Under the pieces are notes generated by a model. It was not told the DNA's origin and did no database searches. It was given only the letters and a program-made list of their open reading frames with translations. Positions 1 to 6,600 of a stretch of DNA of 17,496 nt are shown piece after piece. Positions within the stretch are counted from its first letter, which is position 1, and the number at the start of each line of letters is the position of its first letter. Both the position numbers and the translations under genes were made by a program. This DNA is from JAAFIP01 sp043774625. Lineage in GTDB: Bacteria; Pseudomonadota; Gammaproteobacteria; Burkholderiales; Burkholderiaceae_C. The stretch is from positions 1-17,496 of the forward strand of contig JAYVTG010000066.1 of assembly GCA_043774625.1 (NCBI GenBank), written 5' to 3'.

Positions 1-345
1 TTCAAAGGAAAACCCGCCAAACAAGCAGGCGACGGGTGAGCGGGTGTGCGTTGAAAAATTTTTAGGAGGGCGCGCGTTGTTCAAGGTCGAGCAATACAAA
101 ACACCGTTCGCGCGTGTTTTCTAAAAACTTTTTGCAACGCACACCCTGAGCGCGGCGCTCGCCCACCAACTAGGCGTATTTCCTCAGACCACAGACCCAG
201 CTCCGACCCATTAACTCGGTGTATCACCCTGCAAACCCAACATCGACCACCAACTTGGTAGACATCCGCGCTGTAGCGGTACCCCACACGGGCGGATCTG
301 CGAAAACCCCGCCAAACCCGTACAAAAGCAAAGTACACATCATCC
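1..345. other. Gene-free region upstream of tldD
   Basis: I see no convincing gene here. A minus-strand open frame covers about 81-347 but has no family resemblance, no ribosome-binding site and a repetitive Arg/Gly/Val-rich composition, so I do not call it. The stretch holds a large inverted repeat (43-145), a 13-bp palindrome GAGCGC-G-GCGCTC (148-160), an inverted pair ATCCGC/GCGGAT (264-269 and 292-297), and a short direct repeat AAAACCC(C)GCCAAAC (9-22 and 303-317). It probably contains the end of the previous transcription unit and the tldD upstream region. Confidence 0.6.
43..145. repeat. Large imperfect inverted repeat
   Basis: The left arm (43-76) begins GGTGTGCGTTG, then an A5/T5 tract, and ends CGCGCG. 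The right arm (109-145) is nearly its reverse complement: CGCGCG, then TAAAAA and TTTTT tracts, then CAACGCACACC. The outer 11 bp are perfect and the inner 6 bp (CGCGCG) are self-complementary. Between the arms are 32 nt. As RNA this would be a long hairpin; as DNA it could be a small palindromic mobile element or a terminator-like structure for an upstream gene outside the window. Confidence 0.65.
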
Positions 346-360
346 ATGACCCCCCTGGCC

Positions 361-366
361 TACAAT
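361..366 (+). promoter_or_regulatory. Putative -10 box (TACAAT) abutting tldD start
   Basis: TACAAT lies 6 nt before the ATG at 373, where transcription would be expected to begin. No good -35 match is visible at 16-18 bp. There is no Shine-Dalgarno sequence before the ATGs at 370 or 373, so a leaderless transcript is plausible. Confidence 0.45.
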
Positions 367-372
367 GGCATG

Positions 373-1857
373 ATGATTACCCGTGAACCCACCATCGAAC
401 GCTTGGCCGTAGCTAAAAAACTTCTTCTGGATCCGTTTGGCCTTGATGAAGGCCACCTAAGTAAAGCCTTGGCAGAAATTCGCACCCATAAGGTGGACGA
501 TGCCGACCTGTACTTTCAGTACACCCGCTCAGAAGGCTGGAGCCTGGAAGAAGGCATTGTCAAAACCGGCAGCTTCAGCATCGACCAAGGCGTGGGCGTG
601 CGCGCGGTCAGCGGTGAGAAAACCGCCTTTGCCTACTCTGACGACATTTCCTGGGCCAGCCTACTCGACGCAGCCCATACCGTACGCTCCATTTCGGCTC
701 AAGCCAGCACGGGGCATGCGCGGGTAGCTACCAAAAAAATAGCACCAGCACGCCAGTTATATGACGGCATGGACCCGATTGCCACGCTGGACAGTGCCGC
801 CAAAGTGGCCTTGCTGGAAAAGGTAGAAAAGCTCGCCCGTTCCAAAGACCCGCGCGTGGTGCAAGTCATGGCCGGGCTGGCCAGCGAATACGACGTGGTG
901 ATGGTAGCGCGGGCCGACGGCACCCTGGCGGCTGATGTGCGACCGCTGGTGCGCCTGAGCGTGACCGTGATTGCCGAGCAAAAAGTGACTGCAGGTCGCA
1001 AAACCGAGATGCGCCGCGAGATGGGGTCGGGCGGCGGCGGCGGGCGTTTTGGCCTGGCCTATTTCGACGATGCACATATCGAGCAATATGTACAAGATGC
1101 TGTGAAGGCTGCCTTGACCAATCTGGATTCCCGCCCTGCGCCTGCGGGCGAAATGTCGGTCGTACTCGGCCCTGGCTGGCCTGGCGTGCTGCTCCACGAA
1201 GCTGTGGGCCACGGGTTGGAGGGTGACTTTAACCGCAAGGGTTCCAGCGCTTTCACGGGCATGATCGGCCAGCGCGTAGCGGCCAAGGGCGTCACCGTGC
1301 TGGACGACGGCACCATTGCACAGCGGCGCGGCTCGCTCAACGTAGACGACGAGGGCCATGCCACGCAGCGCAATGTGCTGATCGAAGACGGAATTTTGAA
1401 AGGCTACATCCAGGACAGCATGAACGCTCGCCTGATGGGGGTCAAGCCAACGGGCAACGGCCGACGCGAAAGCTACGCCCACACCCCCATGCCGCGCATG
1501 ACCAACACCTACATGCTGGCGGGGGACAAAACCAAAGAAGAGATTATCGCCAGCATGAAAAAGGGCCTGTACGCCACCAACTTTGGCGGCGGGCAGGTGG
1601 ACATTACGTCGGGCAAATTCGTTTTTAGTGCTAGCGAAGCGTTTTGGGTGGAGAACGGCAAGATTTTGTACCCGGTCAAAGGGGCCACCATCGTAGGCTC
1701 TGGCCCCGAGTCGCTCAAAAAAGTCAGCATGATCGGCAACGATTTGGCGCTGGACACGGGTGTGGGTGTGTGCGGCAAAGAAGGGCAGAGCGTGCCTGTG
1801 GGCGTGGGGCAGCCCACGCTGCGTATTGATGGTTTGACGGTCGGCGGTACCGCCTAA
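373..1857 (+). CDS. tldD: Metalloprotease TldD
   Basis: TldD is the metal-dependent subunit of the TldD/TldE (PmbA) protease of the cytosol. In enterobacteria it completes microcin B17 maturation and degrades the antitoxin CcdA. The 494-aa product aligns over its whole length with E. coli TldD as I remember it. It has the HExxxH zinc motif HEAVGH at residues 275-280 followed by GLEGDFNR, then NARLMG, PTGNGRRESYAH and NFGGGQVDITSGKF, and it ends in LTVGGTA like the family. I chose ATG 373 because family similarity starts nearby; ATG 346 and 370 are in frame, and none has a Shine-Dalgarno sequence. The partner tldE is not in the window. Residues 118-127 (VATKKIAPAR) lie in a poorly conserved stretch that coincides with a weak copy of the dispersed repeat. 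Confidence 0.95.
   Translation: MITREPTIERLAVAKKLLLDPFGLDEGHLSKALAEIRTHKVDDADLYFQYTRSEGWSLEEGIVKTGSFSIDQGVGVRAVSGEKTAFAYSDDISWASLLDAAHTVRSISAQASTGHARVATKKIAPARQLYDGMDPIATLDSAAKVALLEKVEKLARSKDPRVVQVMAGLASEYDVVMVARADGTLAADVRPLVRLSVTVIAEQKVTAGRKTEMRREMGSGGGGGRFGLAYFDDAHIEQYVQDAVKAALTNLDSRPAPAGEMSVVLGPGWPGVLLHEAVGHGLEGDFNRKGSSAFTGMIGQRVAAKGVTVLDDGTIAQRRGSLNVDDEGHATQRNVLIEDGILKGYIQDSMNARLMGVKPTGNGRRESYAHTPMPRMTNTYMLAGDKTKEEIIASMKKGLYATNFGGGQVDITSGKFVFSASEAFWVENGKILYPVKGATIVGSGPESLKKVSMIGNDLALDTGVGVCGKEGQSVPVGVGQPTLRIDGLTVGGTA
724..758 (+). repeat. Dispersed 8-7-8 repeat, degenerate copy E (in tldD)
   Basis: GTAGCTAC, a 7-nt A-rich spacer, then ATAGCACC and a diverged tail. It follows the plan of the better copies at 6507, 9995, 11140 and 14311. 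It is read as VATKKIAPA, matching VATKKVAAHA encoded by the copy at 11140 in an unrelated gene. Confidence 0.45.
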
Positions 1858-1987
1858 GTAGAATGTTGTATTGGTATAAGTAGTATTCCTTATCAGCGGA
1901 GGTTTGCACGAGGACACGCTGGGCATTTTTATTGAAAAAACTGCAAATAGAGCATGCGTTTTACTGTGTTTTTTTGCTTTGCTCATG

Positions 1988-1993
1988 CACAAT
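1988..1993 (+). promoter_or_regulatory. Putative -10 box (CACAAT) before unknown gene
   Basis: CACAAT ends 6 nt before the ATG at 2000, the same geometry as upstream of tldD and mpl. No clear -35 element is visible, so this is a weak call made mainly by analogy with the other start sites in the window. Confidence 0.3.
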
Positions 1994-1999
1994 ATTGAC

Positions 2000-2554
2000 A
2001 TGACCGCCGAATCTTCTCGTTTTCAGCTAGACCCCAATACTGGCCTGCCTGCTATGCGCGACTTTGCCGAGTTTGGCGTGGCTCTGCGCTCTATGGCCAG
2101 TGATGAAGAGTCCATCAAGTTGTCTGATGGCATGGGCGAATTGTCTGGTGCTATTGAGCGCGTGGGCCATGCCCTGTCCAGCCATGAGCGTGGTGCCACC
2201 ATCGGTCCGTTGCTGGTGGACTTGCTGACCGCCGTGCGTCGCCATCGTCAGTTGATTGTGTCGCTGGGGGAGTCTTGGCGACATTTGTATGAATATGCAT
2301 CGTATCTGGCAGCGCTGAACAATTTTCGGGTGCTGATTGGCCAATGGCTGGTAGAGCGCAACATCAGCGGTGACAACCAGGTGGTGATTGACGATTTTGA
2401 GATGATTGGCTGGCGCACGCTGGGTGAAGGCCTGCTGATGATCGACATGCACGAGCAAGCGCGGGCTCTGGTTAACGCGGAATCAAACACAATGCCGATC
2501 GACGAATCGCGTCTGGCGCGCGCCAAACAGTGGTGGGGGCAGATACGTGGCTAG
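2000..2554 (+). CDS. Unknown protein, 184 aa
   Basis: I do not recognise this family. The product is predicted to be soluble and mostly alpha-helical, with no signal peptide or membrane segment if the start is ATG 2000. The frame extends upstream to a TTG at 1904, which would add a Cys/Phe/Leu-rich stretch. I prefer ATG 2000 (ATG 1985 is possible) because a CACAAT hexamer lies 6 nt before it and the added residues look non-coding. Visible features are an acidic helical N-terminal half, a central RHRQLIVSLGESWRHLYEY segment, and a C-terminal stretch ending AKQWWGQIRG. It stands between tldD and the aroG attenuator; the aroG promoter starts 13 nt after its stop. The frame is clean and strand-consistent with its neighbours, so I believe it is a gene, but its function is unknown. 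Confidence 0.75.
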   Translation: MTAESSRFQLDPNTGLPAMRDFAEFGVALRSMASDEESIKLSDGMGELSGAIERVGHALSSHERGATIGPLLVDLLTAVRRHRQLIVSLGESWRHLYEYASYLAALNNFRVLIGQWLVERNISGDNQVVIDDFEMIGWRTLGEGLLMIDMHEQARALVNAESNTMPIDESRLARAKQWWGQIRG

Positions 2555-2566
2555 CCGGTGGCTCAA

Positions 2567-2596
2567 TTGCCCAAAGTTTCCATATCGTGCTAACAT
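2567..2596 (+). promoter_or_regulatory. aroG leader promoter (TTGCCC-N18-TAACAT)
   Basis: The -35-like TTGCCC (2567-2572) and -10-like TAACAT (2591-2596) are 18 bp apart. Predicted transcription starts at about 2603, so the leader-peptide ATG at 2604 would be at or next to the 5' end of the RNA. This agrees with the absence of a Shine-Dalgarno sequence before that ATG. Confidence 0.55.
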
Positions 2597-2603
2597 AACT
2601 TAT

Positions 2604-2672
2604 ATGAAAAATTTCTTTTACTTTTATTTTGGTTCTCAGTCCATGGCGGACGAGAGGCAAGTGCATAGGTAA
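2604..2672 (+). CDS. Phe/Tyr-rich leader peptide of the aroG attenuator
   Basis: This 22-codon frame begins MKNFFYFYF. Codons 4-9 are Phe, Phe, Tyr, Phe, Tyr, Phe, with no Trp, much like the PheL leader of enterobacteria, which also opens with MK and carries runs of Phe. It ends with TAA at 2670-2672. The peptide itself probably has no function; its role would be to make ribosomes pause when charged tRNA-Phe or tRNA-Tyr is scarce. It sits directly after a promoter and before a strong terminator and the DAHP synthase gene. The start would be leaderless, because the predicted transcription start coincides with the ATG. Alternative explanation: a chance frame; the run of six consecutive aromatic codons in exactly this place makes that unlikely. 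Confidence 0.8.
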   Translation: MKNFFYFYFGSQSMADERQVHR

Positions 2673-2721
2673 AAGCACCCACCCTAACGAACCGCCGCAG
2701 TCTTGCAGGCGGTTTTTTTTT
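2634..2721 (+). promoter_or_regulatory. Transcription attenuator of aroG (alternative hairpins)
   Basis: Four segments can pair in the classical way. Segment 1 (about 2635-2642, ending GTCC) pairs with segment 2 (GGAC at 2648-2651, then AGAG at 2653-2656) as a pause hairpin. Segment 2, through GGCGG at 2645-2649, can instead pair with segment 3, CCGCC at 2692-2696 (antiterminator). Segment 3 also pairs with segment 4, GGCGG at 2708-2712 (terminator). A small GTGC/GCAC hairpin (2661-2664 with 2675-2678) would shorten the antiterminator loop. A ribosome stalled on the Phe/Tyr codons (2613-2630) would mask segment 1 and free segment 2, favouring read-through. A ribosome reaching the stop codon at 2670 would cover segment 2 and favour termination. 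Confidence 0.75.
2690..2721 (+). terminator. Intrinsic terminator upstream of aroG
   Basis: AACCGCC (2690-2696) pairs with GGCGGTT (2708-2714). The inner GCA/TGC can extend the stem around a GTCT loop with one bulged A. Nine T residues follow the stem (2713-2721). It ends 44 nt before the aroG ATG and lies inside the transcript started at about 2603, so it is a conditional terminator rather than the end of a gene. Confidence 0.85.
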
Positions 2722-2765
2722 GCCATTTTGAATCGCTATTTTTATTGATTTCAAGGAGAAACACG

Positions 2766-3905
2766 ATGACTACCCATGCTAACCCCAGCACCGATGCGTG
2801 GTACCCACCCGGCACCCAACCCGTAGACCGTACCAGTCAAACCGACGACGAACGCATCAAGGACATTACCGTGTTACCCCCTCCTGAACACCTGATCCGC
2901 TTTTTCCCGATTCGCGGCACCGCCATTGAGGCGCTGATTGCCGACACCCGCAAAAACATCCGCCGCATCATGGCGGGGCAAGATGACCGCCTGCTGGTCG
3001 TCATGGGCCCCTGCTCCATCCACGACCCAGCAGCCGCACTGGACTATGCCCGCCGCCTGAAAGAACAGCGCACCCAATACGCCGACACGCTGGAGATCGT
3101 GATGCGCGTGTATTTTGAAAAACCCCGCACCACCGTGGGCTGGAAGGGCCTGATCAACGACCCGTACCTCAATGAGAGCTACCGCATCGACGAAGGCCTG
3201 CGCATGGCGCGCCAGTTGCTCATCGACATCAACCGCCTGGGCTTGCCAGCGGGTAGCGAGTTTTTAGACGTGATCTCGCCGCAGTACATCGGCGATTTGA
3301 TTTCTTGGGGCGCGATTGGCGCGCGCACCACCGAAAGCCAGGTGCACCGCGAACTGGCCAGCGGCATTTCAGCGCCCATCGGTTTTAAAAACGGCACCGA
3401 TGGCAATATCAAAATTGCCACCGACGCGATTCAGGCTGCAGCCCGTGGCCATCACTTTTTGTCGGTACACAAAAATGGCCAGGTGGCGGTAGTGCAAACT
3501 AATGGCAACCAGGACTGCCACGTGATTTTGCGTGGTGGAAAAGCGCCCAATTACGATGCCGCAAGCGTTACAGCAGCCTGCCAGGACCTGGCAGCAGCCA
3601 AACTGCCACCGACGCTGATGGTCGATTGCAGCCACGCCAACAGTTCTAAAAAGCATGAACGCCAGCGTGACGTGGCGCAAGACATTGCAGCGCAAGTAGG
3701 CGCAGGCTCACGCAGCGTGTTTGGCGTGATGGTCGAAAGCCACCTGGAAGACGGCGCACAAAAGTTCAACCCCGGCAGCGATGACCCACGCCAGCTCAAG
3801 TACGGCCAAAGCATCACCGATGCTTGCCTAGGCTGGGACGTATCGCTGGATGTCTTGAATACGCTATCCAATGGAGTACTAATGCGCAGAAAAATGGTGA
3901 TATAG
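2766..3905 (+). CDS. aroG: Class I 3-deoxy-7-phosphoheptulonate (DAHP) synthase
   Basis: This cytosolic enzyme condenses phosphoenolpyruvate with erythrose 4-phosphate, the first step of the shikimate pathway. The 379-aa product has MGPCSIHD (80-87, with the metal-ligand Cys83), KPRTTVGWKG (119-128), GARTTESQ (186-192), KNGTDG (208-213) and VDCSHANSSKK, all hallmarks of the AroF/AroG/AroH type. It is about 25-30 residues longer than E. coli AroG, mostly at the N-terminus. Pro172 and Ser202 align with E. coli AroG Pro150 and Ser180, sites of known feedback-resistant mutations, so allosteric inhibition is probably kept. Start ATG 2766 is set by AAGGAG at 2754-2759. The upstream leader carries only Phe and Tyr control codons, which fits a Phe- and/or Tyr-regulated isozyme. 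The last residues (VLMRRKMVI) differ from the usual C-terminus. Confidence 0.95.
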   Translation: MTTHANPSTDAWYPPGTQPVDRTSQTDDERIKDITVLPPPEHLIRFFPIRGTAIEALIADTRKNIRRIMAGQDDRLLVVMGPCSIHDPAAALDYARRLKEQRTQYADTLEIVMRVYFEKPRTTVGWKGLINDPYLNESYRIDEGLRMARQLLIDINRLGLPAGSEFLDVISPQYIGDLISWGAIGARTTESQVHRELASGISAPIGFKNGTDGNIKIATDAIQAAARGHHFLSVHKNGQVAVVQTNGNQDCHVILRGGKAPNYDAASVTAACQDLAAAKLPPTLMVDCSHANSSKKHERQRDVAQDIAAQVGAGSRSVFGVMVESHLEDGAQKFNPGSDDPRQLKYGQSITDACLGWDVSLDVLNTLSNGVLMRRKMVI

Positions 3906-3945
3906 CCCTTTTGTTTTATTGAGGTAGCTTGGCTCCAGTACACTC

Positions 3946-3965
3946 ATAGCAATAACAAACGCTAT
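3946..3965. repeat. Short inverted repeat before the 344-aa gene
   Basis: ATAGC and GCTAT flank a 10-nt A-rich loop, with an overlapping alternative pair CAATA/TATTG. It sits between the aroG stop and the Shine-Dalgarno sequence of the next gene. No T run follows, so it is not an obvious terminator; it could be a weak hairpin or chance. Confidence 0.3.
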
Positions 3966-3975
3966 TGGAGGGGAG

Positions 3976-5010
3976 ATGGAGCAACCGATTTTGCGATTGG
4001 GCCTGCTGGGTTTTAGCGACGTTGACAAGGCGGCGGTTGCGCTAGCCCTTGCCCAACCCAACCAGGGCTGGCCAGTCTGGGAATTGACCGATTTTGAACA
4101 GGCCGATGCCTGGTGTATTCAGGGCGGGTCGGTGCAGCGGCTGGACGGCAATTATGTACGGGTCAATACCTTGCTGGCCCATCAACCCAGCATTACGCTG
4201 GATCCGAAAGAAACCACTCGACCCGTCGCTTTCACGGCACCATTACCTGCGGGTCTGGATGCTGTAGAGCTGGTGAACCTGAAAAACCCCCAATTGCTGC
4301 GCGTGAGCTTGCAGCGCTTTGAGGCCTGGTTGCGTCCACTGCGCGCGCAGTTTGCACTGGGTGCTGATTTGGTGGCGCGTGAACAAGAATTGTCCCCAGG
4401 TGTCTACCATGTGCTGGACGTGCAAAGCAAACTGCTGGCTGTGGTCAATCTGATCAACTGGCGTGTTGCGATGATGCCGAATGCCCGGCCCGTCGATTTT
4501 GAAGGTGCCGCCTGGGTGCAGCGCCCAGCCATGGCGGCCGACGTGCCCCCCGGCTTTTCAACCATGACAGTTGTGCAGCTGATGTGGACGTATGCCGTGC
4601 GTACCCGGCAAGACGTGCTGCCATCGCGTTACTACAAGCTCAGGGTGCATTTGCGCCGCTTGCCCAATTTACCCCAAGGTTGGGTACGCGACGAACATCT
4701 GCTGGTATTGCGTGCCTTGAGCCAGGCGCCAGCTAAGTTCAAAGAGTTGCAGACCACGACAGGCATGCACGATGATAGGTTGGCGCGTGCTTTGGCGGCG
4801 TTGTATTTTTCAGGTTCCATCACCACCAACCCAGCTTCCAGTATGCAAATTGAGCGCAAGCGCAGCCCAGTAGGAGGCCAGTCCACGTTACCTCCCGAGT
4901 CAACGCAATTTTCTCTGCCCGAGCCGGCGGGCGGCTTGCATAACCATCCCTATCCCCCGTCAGACCTGGACCTGACAGCACCCGCACCGCTGTACACGCC
5001 CCAGTGGTGA
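3976..5010 (+). CDS. Unknown protein with a possible winged-helix segment, 344 aa
   Basis: I cannot assign a family. The start ATG 3976 has GGAGG at 3968-3972 just upstream. The N-terminal ~100 residues (opening ILRLGLLGFSD) look like an alternating beta/alpha fold. The middle contains GVYHVLDVQSKLLAVVNLINWR. Residues 242-286 (LLVLRALS, then FKELQTTTGMHDDRLARALAALYFSGSIT) look like a helix-turn-helix with a beta-wing end, so DNA binding is possible but only inferred. The last ~55 residues are Pro/Ser-rich and probably disordered. There is no signal peptide or membrane span. It lies 70 nt after aroG on the same strand and may be co-transcribed; it converges on mpl with only 36 nt between the stops. 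Confidence 0.8.
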   Translation: MEQPILRLGLLGFSDVDKAAVALALAQPNQGWPVWELTDFEQADAWCIQGGSVQRLDGNYVRVNTLLAHQPSITLDPKETTRPVAFTAPLPAGLDAVELVNLKNPQLLRVSLQRFEAWLRPLRAQFALGADLVAREQELSPGVYHVLDVQSKLLAVVNLINWRVAMMPNARPVDFEGAAWVQRPAMAADVPPGFSTMTVVQLMWTYAVRTRQDVLPSRYYKLRVHLRRLPNLPQGWVRDEHLLVLRALSQAPAKFKELQTTTGMHDDRLARALAALYFSGSITTNPASSMQIERKRSPVGGQSTLPPESTQFSLPEPAGGLHNHPYPPSDLDLTAPAPLYTPQW

Positions 5011-5046
5011 GCGGCCAGGTTCACGGGTCAGGGACGAAATGGCTTT

Positions 5047-6459
5047 TCAGGCAGCCTTGGCTTTCAAAGCTGCCAGCAACTTGCTGTGCACGCCGCCAAA
5101 GCCCCCATTACTCATGCATACGATGTGGTCGCCAGCGTGTGCGGCAAAGCACAGTTGTTGCACCAGCGCGTCTATATCGGCGGCAGTGCTTGCGCGCGCA
5201 CCCATGGGTTGCAAGGCGGCTGCCGCGTCCCAATCCAGCCCACCCGTGTGGCAAAAGGCCAGGTCGGCGGCTTCCAGGCTCCAGGGCAGTTGTGACTTCA
5301 TGGTGCCCAGCTTCATGGTGTTGCTGCGCGGCTCAAAAGCGGCCAAGATACGAACGCCTTGGGTAGCACTCTGCGCGTCCAGCTGGCGGCGCAACCCGTC
5401 CAAAGTCAGACGAATGGCGGTCGGGTGGTGTGCAAAGTCGTCATACACGGTGATGCCGTGGGCGATGCCGCGCACCTCCATGCGGCGTTTAACGTTGCGA
5501 AAGCTTTGCAGCGCCTGGCAGGCTAGCGGTACGCTCACGCCAACGTGCTGCGCGGCTGCAATGGCTGCCAGAGCATTCATTTGGTTATGAATGCCTGAAA
5601 GTCCCCATGAAATATGCGCGAGCAGCTCAGCTTTTTGTAGCACATCAAAGTCGCTGGGTTCTCCCACAGCATAGAAGTCTGACACCGCAGCGCCAAAGCT
5701 GCGCTGTTCGCTCCAGCAGCCCATGTGCAGTACGCGTTGCAGGCTTTCTTCTACCCCGTTGTAAATCACCCGGCCACTGGCTGGAATGGTACGCACCAGG
5801 TGGTGAAACTGTTTCTCAATCGCGGCCAGGTTGTCAAAAATATCGGCGTGGTCAAACTCTAGATTGTTCAGCACGGCGGTGCGCGGGCGGTAGTGCACAA
5901 ATTTGCTGCGTTTGTCGAAAAACGCGGTGTCGTATTCATCCGCTTCTATCACGAATAAGGGCTGTGCATGCCCTGGTGCTACCTCGCCTAGCCGGGCAGA
6001 CACACCAAAATTCAAGGGCACGCCACCAATCAAAAACCCAGGTTTTTTGCCTGCAAACTCCAAAATCCAGGCCAACATGGAGGTGGTAGTCGTTTTGCCA
6101 TGGGTGCCCGCCACAGCCAGTACATGGCGGCCTTGCAGTAAGTGCTCGCTCATCCATTGCGGGCCACTGGTATAGGGCAGGTCGGCGTCCAAAATGGCTT
6201 CCATGAGCGGGAATTTAGGCGACCCGTCGGCCAGACGAGCTCGGCTGACCACGTTACCCACGACGTACACATCGGGTTTGAGGGCCATTTGGTCGGCAGC
6301 AAAGCCTTCGATAAGTTCGATGCCCAAGGCCTGTAACTGGTCGCTCATGGGGGGGTAGACTCCTGCATCGCAGCCGGTAACCCGATGCCCGGCCTCGCGC
6401 GCCAGCGCTGCCAGCCCGCCCATGAAAGTTCCGCAAATGCCTAAGATGTGTATGTGCAT
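5047..6459 (-). CDS. mpl: UDP-N-acetylmuramate:L-Ala-gamma-D-Glu-meso-Dap ligase
   Basis: Mpl re-attaches the murein tripeptide recovered from cell-wall turnover to UDP-MurNAc, using ATP, in the cytosolic peptidoglycan-recycling route. The 470-aa product opens MHIHILGICGTFMGGLA, almost identical to E. coli Mpl. It has the P-loop GTHGKTTTT at 118-126, then EADEYDTAFFDKRSKFVHY, NNLEFDHADIFD, YDDFAHHPTA, EPRSNTMK and SNGGFGG, the Mur-ligase motifs in Mpl-specific form (MurC differs). Family-typical length is about 455-465 aa. I chose ATG 6459 over the in-frame ATG 6492 because homology begins at MHIHI and a TACAAT box ends 6 nt upstream; the longer start would overlap that box. It is convergent with the 344-aa gene and divergent from the nucleotidyltransferase-fold gene. 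Confidence 0.95.
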   Translation of the reverse strand: MHIHILGICGTFMGGLAALAREAGHRVTGCDAGVYPPMSDQLQALGIELIEGFAADQMALKPDVYVVGNVVSRARLADGSPKFPLMEAILDADLPYTSGPQWMSEHLLQGRHVLAVAGTHGKTTTTSMLAWILEFAGKKPGFLIGGVPLNFGVSARLGEVAPGHAQPLFVIEADEYDTAFFDKRSKFVHYRPRTAVLNNLEFDHADIFDNLAAIEKQFHHLVRTIPASGRVIYNGVEESLQRVLHMGCWSEQRSFGAAVSDFYAVGEPSDFDVLQKAELLAHISWGLSGIHNQMNALAAIAAAQHVGVSVPLACQALQSFRNVKRRMEVRGIAHGITVYDDFAHHPTAIRLTLDGLRRQLDAQSATQGVRILAAFEPRSNTMKLGTMKSQLPWSLEAADLAFCHTGGLDWDAAAALQPMGARASTAADIDALVQQLCFAAHAGDHIVCMSNGGFGGVHSKLLAALKAKAA

Positions 6460-6465
6460 GGCGTT

Positions 6466-6471
6466 ATTGTA
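6466..6471 (-). promoter_or_regulatory. Putative -10 box (TACAAT) abutting mpl start
   Basis: On the minus strand TACAAT ends exactly 6 nt before the mpl ATG, so transcription would start at or beside the start codon. There is no Shine-Dalgarno sequence in the 6-nt gap and no convincing -35 at 16-18 bp. Confidence 0.5.
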
Positions 6472-6506
6472 AAGAGGCCTTGGGTTCGGCATGGCCTGGT
6501 TTGATA

Positions 6507-6540
6507 GTTGCTATATATTTAGTAGCTGCTTGCGCATATC
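6507..6540 (+). repeat. Dispersed 8-7-8 repeat, copy D (intergenic)
   Basis: GTTGCTAT, spacer ATATTTA, GTAGCTGC, then TTGCGCATATC. The two 8-mers are partly complementary and could form a small stem with a 7-nt loop. It lies between the divergent mpl and 6601 genes. It matches the copies at 9995, 11140 and (reverse) 14311 in arm sequence, spacer length and tail. Confidence 0.7.
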
Positions 6541-6586
6541 TGGCGCTGGCAATCGGCTAAATTCAATCCTAAAAACCGATAAACAC

Positions 6587-6592
6587 TAAAAT
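6587..6592 (+). promoter_or_regulatory. Putative -10 box (TAAAAT) before the 6601 gene
   Basis: TAAAAT ends 8 nt before the ATG at 6601, with no Shine-Dalgarno sequence in between. The -35 region is weak (TTCAAT at 6562-6567 is 19 bp away). It would drive the divergent plus-strand series. Confidence 0.35.
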
Positions 6593-6600
6593 AACCGCAC

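Noticed and set aside
81..347. 88-codon minus-strand frame in the leading gap
   Set aside because: No Shine-Dalgarno sequence, no homology that I recognise, and it runs into the large inverted repeat; its repetitive look is better explained by DNA-level repeats.
757..2001. Long minus-strand open frame (414 codons) opposite tldD
   Set aside because: It is antisense to a full-length, strongly conserved tldD, and its translation is His/Gln/Arg-rich with no family resemblance; it arises from codon bias of the true gene.
2722..2765. Riboswitch in the aroG leader
   Set aside because: The leader is fully explained by the leader peptide and alternative hairpins, and the remaining 44 nt hold only a spacer and the ribosome-binding site.
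5011..5046. Bidirectional terminator between the 344-aa gene and mpl
   Set aside because: The 36-nt gap has no stable inverted repeat or T run that I can find.
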